DNA from: UBA4064 sp050179135 | Lineage (GTDB): Bacteria > Desulfobacterota > Desulfobacteria > Desulfobacterales > Desulfatirhabdiaceae | Assembly (NCBI GenBank): GCA_050179135.1 | Contig: JBFXFK010000038.1 | Span: 1 to 33,709, forward strand | DNA length: 33,709 bases | Reading direction: 5' to 3' | Shown here: in pieces, positions 7,592 through 13,672 of the stretch | Layout: every line of letters starts with the position of its first letter | How positions within the stretch are numbered: the stretch's first letter is position 1 | Position numbers and translations under genes: made by a program | The notes under the pieces: generated by a model | What the model saw: only the letters and a program-made list of their open reading frames with translations | What the model was told of the DNA's origin: nothing | The model's database searches: none

Positions 7592-8566
7592 CTATTTCAG
7601 GACATTCCGGATATCGTCAACAATTTTTCGGGTATCTCCCTTGATGGAATCGATGACGGGTGCTGTGGCTTTTCGGAATGCATCGATATCCGGATTTCTT
7701 TCAACCTGCACACCGGCGGCTTCCAGTTCAGCCAGTTGTTTGGCTTCATTGTCACGAATAAAGGCGCGGCCCTTGAGGGATGCGGTGCGGGCGGCATCCA
7801 TGATAATTTTGCGATCGGCAGGTGGCAGACCATCCATAAAGGATTTGTTGGATACAAAAACCAGTGCGGAGTAAACATGCCGGGTCAGGGAAAGGTATTT
7901 CTGGCCGGCTTCATTCAACTTGGAGGAATGGATAACGGCAATGGGGTTTTCCTGTCCATCGATAACACCCTGCTGAAGGGCTGTGAATATGGGCCAGGCC
8001 ATTGGCGTTGGATTGGCGCCAATGGCCCGCCAGATTGCCAGGTGGGTGGGCGCTTCCATTGTACGGATCTTCAGACCTTTGGCATCTTCCGGCGTTTTGA
8101 CCGGGCGTTTGGAGTTTGTCAGATTCCGGAATCCGTTGTCCAGAAAATGCAGGGCTGTAAAACCGGCCTTTTCAAAGCGTTTGGCAAAATCCTGACCGAC
8201 GGAACCATCCAGAACCTTGTCGGCATCCGTATAGGAAGAAAACAGAAAGGGCATTTCCAATGCCTTGATTTCGGGGACAAAGGCTTCGATGGGCCCTGTC
8301 GTGCAAACCGACATCTGGGTGGCGCCGACCTGAATCTGCTGGAGTGCCTGAGTTTCACTGCCCAAAGCTGCCGAATGATGCACCACGACATCATATTTGC
8401 CCGGAATCGCTTTCTCGATCTCTTCTTTAAACCAAACCGCAGCACGGGTGTGAACCAGTTCCGGGCTGGTAACAATGGCGATGTTGATCTGGGTTGCCGC
8501 CAATGCCATTCCGGCATATCCGGTCAAAAAAAATGCAATCATAACAACAGTCAAACATTTACGCAT
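7592..8566 (-). CDS. dctP: TRAP transporter periplasmic binding protein DctP
   Basis: A 324-aa secreted binding protein with a clear signal peptide (MRKC followed by a hydrophobic stretch ending GMALAA). The mature part follows the DctP family: an early HTRAAVWFKEEIEKAIPGKY helix, MPFLFSSYTDADKVL, and GLKIRTMEAP, where the conserved Arg usually salt-bridges the substrate carboxylate. VIDGQENPIAVIHSSKL follows in the hinge region. The substrate is therefore probably an organic acid, but the exact one is unknown. The ATG at 8566 is preferred to the GTG just before it because AAAGGAG is then spaced 6 bases away. It is the first gene of the dctPQM-methyltransferase-thioesterase operon. Confidence 0.94.
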   Translation of the reverse strand: MRKCLTVVMIAFFLTGYAGMALAATQINIAIVTSPELVHTRAAVWFKEEIEKAIPGKYDVVVHHSAALGSETQALQQIQVGATQMSVCTTGPIEAFVPEIKALEMPFLFSSYTDADKVLDGSVGQDFAKRFEKAGFTALHFLDNGFRNLTNSKRPVKTPEDAKGLKIRTMEAPTHLAIWRAIGANPTPMAWPIFTALQQGVIDGQENPIAVIHSSKLNEAGQKYLSLTRHVYSALVFVSNKSFMDGLPPADRKIIMDAARTASLKGRAFIRDNEAKQLAELEAAGVQVERNPDIDAFRKATAPVIDSIKGDTRKIVDDIRNVLK

Positions 8567-8649
8567 CACAATCTCCTTTTTTATAATTTTGGTGTTTGGC
8601 CGACATTCGTTTGTGAATACGACATTATGCCATCACGATCAAGCCATTT

Positions 8650-9180
8650 TTACTTTTGGCTTTTCATCCCATGATCCACAAATATAAGGCTGGCGGTATC
8701 AAAACCCAGTGCTGAGGCTCTGCTCACAAGCCTGTTCTTCAATTCCCGGTTTATCTCTTTTTCTCTGGCCAGAATCCACAGCCAGGATTTGTCAGGGCCG
8801 CAGACCAGTGCATACTGATAATTCTCCTGATCCAGTTCAAAGACAACATAGGAACCATAAAATGGTCTAAAAAACGAGACTTTCAAAAACCCCTGATCTT
8901 TTCCGTCAACAAAGTATGCCTTTCCCGTGGCTTCTTTCCACTTTTTTTCTGTTTCCGAGTAACCCCGGTTCATGACCCGGACACTGCCGTCTTCCTGCAG
9001 CCGATAATCTGCCGAAACCCGGGAAAGACCCCGTTCAAACGGATGATCCAGTCTGGCAATTTCATACCAGGTCCCCAGGTATCGTTCCAGAATGAAATTA
9101 TCGACCGGTTTGACATTTTCGGGAATTCCGACACACCCGGCAACAAACAGAACAATCAGAATGATGGATAACTTTTTCAT
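8650..9180 (-). CDS. blc: Blc-type outer-membrane lipocalin
   Basis: A 176-aa lipoprotein. The N-terminus MKKLSIILIVLFVAGC is a lipoprotein signal with lipobox VAGC, giving an acylated Cys16. The lipocalin signature follows as ERYLGTWYEIARLDHPFERGL, and a later YALVCGPDKSWLWILARE segment matches the bacterial Blc C-terminal motif. Such proteins bind fatty acids or lysophospholipids and are linked to membrane maintenance under stress. It starts 6 bases after the small methyltransferase gene, with AGGAG just before the ATG, so it is probably the third gene of the peroxiredoxin operon. Confidence 0.92.
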   Translation of the reverse strand: MKKLSIILIVLFVAGCVGIPENVKPVDNFILERYLGTWYEIARLDHPFERGLSRVSADYRLQEDGSVRVMNRGYSETEKKWKEATGKAYFVDGKDQGFLKVSFFRPFYGSYVVFELDQENYQYALVCGPDKSWLWILAREKEINRELKNRLVSRASALGFDTASLIFVDHGMKSQK

Positions 9181-9186
9181 CTTCTC

Positions 9187-9825
9187 CTATTCAATACCCA
9201 AATCGGCTCTCTGAGCTTTGATGGCAACAAAAGCACCCTTCCCGAAACCATCACAAATAACTGACGGGGATAAGCCGGGAACAAGTGTCTGATTGATTTT
9301 CACTGTCCGGAATCCCGCATCGTCAAGATGTTTCAGAACCTCTGTTGCAGAAAAAAAGGTTGCATCCCGGTAAAATCGGCTCTGTTCGCGCGTTTCGGCA
9401 TAGCCCCTGCCCAATTCGCTTTCCCTGTCCACAAACCCGACGATAATGCACCCGTCAGGCTTCAATACCCGGAATGCCTCCCGAAAGGATTGGCTGACAT
9501 TATCCACAAAACAGATTGTGGTGACCATCAGTACAAAATCAAACCCGCCATCCGGAAAGGGCAAATCCTCCGCTATGCCGGGATATACGTGTATGCCCTG
9601 ATTTCTGGCTTTGCCCGCCATCTCTTCCGATGGCTCAACCCCAATTTTTATACCCAGCGGTATAGCAAATTTGCCAGAGCCCACGCCGACCTCCATCCCT
9701 TCGGCGCCTGCCGGTGGAAGAAGCCGGCGAATGGCTTCCAGCTCAGCCTCATACAGATCACGGTTCTCTTCGAACCATTGGTCATAATCATCGCTGAATT
9801 GATCAAACGCTGCTGTTTTAGTCAT
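9187..9825 (-). CDS. Class I SAM-dependent methyltransferase (UbiE/Methyltransf_11-like)
   Basis: About 212 aa from the ATG at 9825. The sequence shows an N-terminal AAFDQFSDDYDQWFEENRDLY helix typical of small-molecule methyltransferases, motif I GMEVGVGSGKFAIPLGI, a GVEPSEEM ribose-binding turn, and DLPFPDGGFDFVLMVTTICF as motifs II/III. The acceptor substrate is unknown. The start at 9825 is chosen because it overlaps the peroxiredoxin stop by 8 bases (coupling). The upstream in-frame Met at 9867 lies inside the peroxiredoxin gene and has no family-like sequence after it. Confidence 0.85.
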   Translation of the reverse strand: MTKTAAFDQFSDDYDQWFEENRDLYEAELEAIRRLLPPAGAEGMEVGVGSGKFAIPLGIKIGVEPSEEMAGKARNQGIHVYPGIAEDLPFPDGGFDFVLMVTTICFVDNVSQSFREAFRVLKPDGCIIVGFVDRESELGRGYAETREQSRFYRDATFFSATEVLKHLDDAGFRTVKINQTLVPGLSPSVICDGFGKGAFVAIKAQRADLGIE

Positions 9826-10537
9826 TTTCCATTTCGACTTTCCAAACCTCACATACCTTGCCGACAAGGTCGGGTCCGGGTTTTAATGTCATTTTGCCCG
9901 GTTTCCATCCTGAAGGCGTTGCCTCGGTCCCCTTGCTCTGTCTGACCAGTTGGAACGCCTGAATCTGCCGGATGGTTTCAGAGAGATGTCTGCCGACCGG
10001 CGGGGTAAGTACTTCGTATCCCTGAATGATGCCATCCGGATCGATGATGAATCTGCCGCGGTTCTCCACACCGGCGTCCTCATCATATACACCATAGGCT
10101 GTTCCGACTTTTCCGCCCCCATCAGAAAGCATGGGAAACGGAACGCCTCCTGGAACCATTTTGGACAGTTCATAGTCATTCCACATTTTGTGAACAAAAA
10201 TGCTGTCAACACTCATTGACAGGAATTCAACACCAAGCTTTTGAAATTCGCTATAGCGACCGGCGACCGCCGATACTTCAGTCGCTCAGACAAATGTGAA
10301 ATCACCGGGATAAAAACACAATACAACCCATTTACCCAAATAATCCGATAATTTAACAGATGTGAACTCTCCCTTGTAATATGCCGGAGCTGTAAAATCC
10401 AGAGCGGGTTTTCCGACCTGTACCATTTTTTTCACCTCTTTTGTTGATTGTGGTGTCTGTGGTTCTTTGGTTTCTTCGGATTGTCCGACCAGCCCACCGG
10501 TCGGACGGGCACAACCAATTTTCGGTTTTTCAGACAT
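9818..10537 (-). CDS. prxU: Selenocysteine-containing 2-Cys peroxiredoxin (UGA decoded as Sec84)
   Basis: Standard translation breaks this gene at an in-frame TGA (10288-10286), yet the same frame continues without loss of homology. The N-terminal part ends FYPGDFTFV and the continuation starts ATEVSAVAGRYSEFQKLGV. In AhpC-type peroxiredoxins the missing position is exactly the peroxidatic Cys of FTFVCPTE. Reading TGA as selenocysteine gives a 239-aa protein with Sec84 at the active site. A C-terminal VCEVWK motif supplies the resolving Cys. The start ATG at 10537 has a strong AAAGGAGG. The N-terminus also carries an unusual Cys-containing extension (IGCARPTGG). The enzyme would reduce peroxides using thioredoxin-like donors. 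A SECIS-like hairpin follows the UGA. It is first in an operon with a methyltransferase and a lipocalin. Confidence 0.9.
10256..10288 (-). promoter_or_regulatory. Bacterial SECIS-like element with Sec UGA codon
   Basis: On the minus strand the UGA (10288-10286) is followed by a hairpin whose upper stem is AUCGGC/GCCGGU (6 bp including one U-G) closed by a GGUC apical loop (10274-10259). The loop lies 18-21 bases after the UGA. An outer GCG/CGC pairing extends it to 10256. The GGU-containing loop and its distance resemble the SelB-binding hairpin of E. coli fdhF. Confidence 0.8.
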
Positions 10538-10610
10538 ATGGTACCTCCTTTGAAAATTTGTGAAAAATATGCCGGATGCGGCTCTTGCCATCCCATGCCG
10601 TCACAAAACA

Positions 10611-10730
10611 TAGCTTTCAAGATAACGATTTTGGGAGCGTTATCGGTCGGGGATGGCCTGGTAGAGACACAATGCATTGCGTCTCTGCTCCTTCCCTGCT
10701 GCCTTACCAAAATCATTATCTTAAAAGCTA
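10611..10730. repeat. MITE-like palindromic element, copy 2 (full length, 120 bp)
   Basis: Terminal inverted repeats: the left end TAGCTTTCAAGATAACGATTTT (10611-10632) matches the complement of the right end TAGCTTTTAAGATAATGATTTT (10709-10730), 20 of 22 identical. In the middle is a near-perfect 24-base palindrome, AGAGAC...AATGCATT...GTCTCT (10662-10685). It sits between the PilS-like kinase and the peroxiredoxin gene and could act as a transcription barrier. No transposase is encoded. Confidence 0.75.
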
Positions 10731-10733
10731 TCG

Positions 10734-12065
10734 TTATCTGAAAAGCGACAGATGAGATGCGTCGGCTTCTTTCAGCCGGATGGACATGGTTGTCCCGTGG
10801 CCCGGTCTGCTGTCAACATCCAGTCGTGCATAATAGAATTCAAGAAGTCGGTGGACAATTGACAGACCCAGCCCGGTTCCGCTCGGCTTGGTGGTAAAAA
10901 ACGGATTGAATATCTGTTGCCGGTTTTCCTCTGAAATTCCCTGACCGGTGTCCCTGATCTGAATGAGAATGACGCCAGGTTTGACAACCGATGCATTGAC
11001 ATGAATCTGACCGTCTTCATGAATGGCATCCGCTGCATTCAGAAACAGATTCCAGATGATCTGCTGAAAATGGATGGGATCCATTTTGATATACAGGTTT
11101 TTTGAATAATTCAAGGTAATGCTCAAATGTTTTTTTACACTTTTTGCATTTTGAAACAAATCCAGTATATCATCAAGTGACTGACCCACGTCAATCTTTT
11201 GCAGATTTCCGGCTGGCGGTTTGGAAAAAAACAGAAAATCACCCAGAAGTGTATTCAGACGATCGGTCTCGCGTATGACGATTTTCATCAGACGGTCATG
11301 ATGTGGATTGAACGACATGTCATCCTTCATCATTTGAATGGCGCCAAGAAGGGATGCCAGGGGATTTTTTATTTCATGGGCCAGGCCGGCAGACAGCTCA
11401 CCCAGGTAGGCCATTTTCTCGACCCGCCTGACATGCTCTTCCATGAGTTTCAACTCTTTTTGGGTAACCCGTGTCTGTTCTGCCAGAAAGCTGCTGAGAA
11501 TGGATACCGCAAAACTGGATGCGAGCATGACACCAATTTTATAAATGACATGGGTCAATTCGAAATCCTTGGATCCCTGAAATCGTTGTACAAATGGATG
11601 AATCATGCCAAAATATTCCAGCGTCAGGGTAGCCGCATACTGCATATTGGCCAGAAGCGCCATGATCAGTGCGCCTTTCCGATCCACCAGTGTACTGGAA
11701 TAAATAATGATCAGCAGGTACAGAAAAGAAAAAATGCTGGCAAAATTGCCGGTGCCATAAATAATCAGGGTTGCCACGGTGATATCGATGCCAATCTGGA
11801 AATAGGCGAATATCAGGGTATCCTTCAGTCTGGGCAAAATGACCGCATACAGAATGGAGAGCAGAAAAACCCCGATAACGATACCATACAGCAACAGAAG
11901 CGGCGGATTGAGGCGGGTCAGGTTTTTGCCGTGCTGAATAAAAATGGTTGAGCCCAACAGAAACACACAAAATACAATCCGAAACAGCATCAACCGTTTC
12001 AGCTTGACAGTCAGTTCACCTGTGGACTCCAGATTGGGGCGGCCAGAACTCTGGAATGAAAACAT
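10734..12065 (-). CDS. pilS: PilS-like membrane sensor histidine kinase
   Basis: A 443-aa kinase with about six N-terminal membrane helices (residues ~20-200) and no large periplasmic domain, the topology of PilS. A HisKA domain follows with GLAHEIKNPLASLL, whose His230 would be phosphorylated. The HATPase domain shows NLFLNAADAI (N box), RDTGQGI (G1) and GTGLGLSIV (G2). PilS with PilR controls type IV pilin transcription in other bacteria. The gene follows pilC by 18 bases, which supports the name, but no pilR is present in the window. The ATG at 12065 is preferred to an in-frame TTG at 12071. The last codons and the stop coincide with repeat-like sequence next to the MITE-like element. Confidence 0.8.
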   Translation of the reverse strand: MFSFQSSGRPNLESTGELTVKLKRLMLFRIVFCVFLLGSTIFIQHGKNLTRLNPPLLLLYGIVIGVFLLSILYAVILPRLKDTLIFAYFQIGIDITVATLIIYGTGNFASIFSFLYLLIIIYSSTLVDRKGALIMALLANMQYAATLTLEYFGMIHPFVQRFQGSKDFELTHVIYKIGVMLASSFAVSILSSFLAEQTRVTQKELKLMEEHVRRVEKMAYLGELSAGLAHEIKNPLASLLGAIQMMKDDMSFNPHHDRLMKIVIRETDRLNTLLGDFLFFSKPPAGNLQKIDVGQSLDDILDLFQNAKSVKKHLSITLNYSKNLYIKMDPIHFQQIIWNLFLNAADAIHEDGQIHVNASVVKPGVILIQIRDTGQGISEENRQQIFNPFFTTKPSGTGLGLSIVHRLLEFYYARLDVDSRPGHGTTMSIRLKEADASHLSLFR

Positions 12066-12083
12066 GGACAAAATCCGTCGCTG

Positions 12084-13289
12084 TCAGATAACGCTGGCAA
12101 TTTTGAATATGGGCAGATACATGGCAATCACCAGTCCGCCGATAGTAACACCCAAAAAAACCAGCATGAACGGTTCAATCAACGAAGTCAGGTTTTCAAC
12201 GGCCTGATCAACTTCCTCGTCATAAAAATCGGCAATTTTACTGAGCATACCATCCAACGCACCGGTTGACTCGCCTACCGAAATCATCTGACACACCATC
12301 GGGGGAAACACACCGCTTTCAGAAAGGGGGTCGGCCATGGTCTGCCCCTCTGCAATGGCTGAGCGAACTTTGTAAAGTGCATGTTCAATGGTTTTATTTC
12401 CAGCCGTTTTTGCCACAATTTCAAGTGCATCCAGTATGGCCACACCGCTTGAAAGCATGGTCCCCATGGTCCGGCTGAATTTTGCCACGGAAACCTTTCT
12501 GATCAAAATGCCAAAAACCGGAAGCTGAAGCACCAGACGGTCCACGGCAACACGGCCTTTTTCGGTTTTATAGAATTTTTTGAAGGCAAAGATAAATATG
12601 ATGACAGCCCCGATCATGTAAAGAATATTGCCTTTCACAAAATTGCTCATGTTGACGACAATCTGGGTAAAAAACGGCAACTGGGCGCCGAATTCCGCAA
12701 ACATTTTCTGAAAGACCGGAATAACAAACACCATGATGATGGCCAGTACAATCACGGCAATCGCCAGTGTGACAATCGGATAGGTCATGGCGCCTTTTAC
12801 TTTGGCCTTGAGCTTGGCGGCTTTTTCAATGTAACCGGCCAGTCTTCTGAGAATGGTATCCAGAATTCCGCCGGCCTCTCCTGCGGCTATCATGTTGACA
12901 AACAGATCATCAAACTGATTGGGAAACTTTTTCAGGGAATCCGCCAGGGTGGAACCGCTTTCAACCGTTTCCTTGACGTCTTTCATCATTTTTTTAAAGG
13001 TTGGATTTTCCTGCTGGGTGTAGAGAATGTCCAGACACTGAACAATGGGCAGACCGGCATCAATCATGGTTGAAAACTGCCGGGTAAACAGAATGATGTC
13101 TTTTTCAACCACCTTGGGCTGCAAAAATGACACATTTTCAAATAAATCCTTTGGTTTTTTCCTGATTTTGGTGGGGGTAATCCGCTGTCTGGCCAGATGG
13201 GCTTTGATGGCCTGCTCACTGGCGGCATCCATTTCACCTTTTTGAACATCACCTTTGCGGTTTTTTCCAGTCCATTGATATATTGTCAT
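12084..13289 (-). CDS. pilC: Type IV pilus inner-membrane platform protein PilC
   Basis: A 401-aa member of the GspF/PilC family, the polytopic platform on which the pilus assembly ATPases act. After the N-terminal MTIYQWTGKNRKGDVQKGEM there are two homologous cytoplasmic helical domains. The first is at about residues 70-190 (FTRQFSTMIDAGLPIVQCL ... AAGEAGGILDTILRRLA). The second is at about 270-395 (FSRTMGTMLSSGVAILDAL ... SVGESTGALDGML). Three hydrophobic helices are present (around 175-200, 225-245 and the C-terminus). The ATG at 13289 has AGGAG 8 bases upstream. The longer open frame to 13397 runs into the dispersed repeat and is rejected. Other pil genes are not in the window. Confidence 0.95.
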   Translation of the reverse strand: MTIYQWTGKNRKGDVQKGEMDAASEQAIKAHLARQRITPTKIRKKPKDLFENVSFLQPKVVEKDIILFTRQFSTMIDAGLPIVQCLDILYTQQENPTFKKMMKDVKETVESGSTLADSLKKFPNQFDDLFVNMIAAGEAGGILDTILRRLAGYIEKAAKLKAKVKGAMTYPIVTLAIAVIVLAIIMVFVIPVFQKMFAEFGAQLPFFTQIVVNMSNFVKGNILYMIGAVIIFIFAFKKFYKTEKGRVAVDRLVLQLPVFGILIRKVSVAKFSRTMGTMLSSGVAILDALEIVAKTAGNKTIEHALYKVRSAIAEGQTMADPLSESGVFPPMVCQMISVGESTGALDGMLSKIADFYDEEVDQAVENLTSLIEPFMLVFLGVTIGGLVIAMYLPIFKIASVI

Positions 13290-13336
13290 TACAGCATCTC
13301 CTGAGAGCCTGTTTGAAGATTCTGGATCAGGCCCGA

Positions 13337-13429
13337 TATAGACTTTCAGAAAATCAATTTCGCAAGGCGGCAGGGAGGGAGTAGAGACGAAATGCATTGC
13401 GTCTCTACCAGATCATCCCCGACCGATAA
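13337..13429 (+). repeat. MITE-like palindromic element, copy 3
   Basis: TATAGACTTTCAG at the left end, then CGCAAGGCGGCAGGGA, then a 28-base near-perfect palindrome (13381-13408, GTAGAGAC...AATGCATT...GTCTCTAC), then CATCCCCGACCGATAA. This is the reverse complement of copy 2 (10637-10730) with strong identity in the central palindrome and the flanking blocks, and of copy 1, which lacks the palindrome. Confidence 0.75.
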
Positions 13430-13531
13430 GGCACCCGGATTCTTTATCGGGAAAGCGATAACAAATTGTTGTTATCCCTACCACAAACCATGACGTACAA
13501 CAAGAACATGTTGGCGCTTTTGGTCTGTTAT

Positions 13532-13568
13532 GGCTTTTCAGATAATGACTTTGGAAGGCGGCAGGGAA
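13532..13568 (+). repeat. Partial repeat, copy 4 (one arm only)
   Basis: GGCTTTTCAGATAATGACTT (13532-13551) followed by TGGAAGGCGGCAGGGAA matches the complement of the right end of copy 2 (GCTTTTAAGATAATGATTTT, then GGTAAGGCAGCAGGGAA). The central palindrome and other arm are missing. A nearly identical GCTTTTCAGATAACGA forms the last bases of the pilS gene (minus strand, 10746-10731). Confidence 0.55.
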
Positions 13569-13672
13569 AGCGATATCAACTTCAGGTTGATCAATCCCGG
13601 GAATCCGGTATATTGGGTTGATCGCAAACGGCCTCAACCCCTCTCAAAAAAAACCGGAACAGGAAACAATTC

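Larger units (their letters stand above)
13290..13672. other. Intergenic region between pilC and the DHH-CBS-NTase gene
   Basis: This divergent intergenic stretch has no credible gene. It is filled largely by repeat copies 3 and 4 (13337-13429 and 13532-13568). Between them lie smaller repeats such as GATAACAAATTGTTGTTATC (13457-13476), a hairpin-forming palindrome. A TTGATCAATC / GGTTGATCGC pair lies near 13587-13626. Promoters for both flanking genes must lie here but none is clear. Confidence 0.6.

Noticed and set aside
8637..8662. AAGCCA...TGGCTT hairpin at the end of the lipocalin gene as a terminator
   Set aside because: The 6-bp stem overlaps the stop codon region and has no T-run in the direction of the gene; too weak to call.
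10286..10591. Peroxiredoxin split into two genes or a pseudogene by a nonsense mutation
   Set aside because: The stop is TGA at the peroxidatic residue, the frame and similarity continue directly, and a SECIS-like hairpin follows, so Sec recoding explains it better.
13290..13397. N-terminal extension of PilC to 13397
   Set aside because: The extra residues are encoded by the dispersed repeat, and a strong ribosome binding site precedes the ATG at 13289.
13413..13637. Minus-strand open frame of 74 codons between pilC and the NTase gene
   Set aside because: It overlaps the repeat copies, lacks a ribosome binding site and resembles no protein family.
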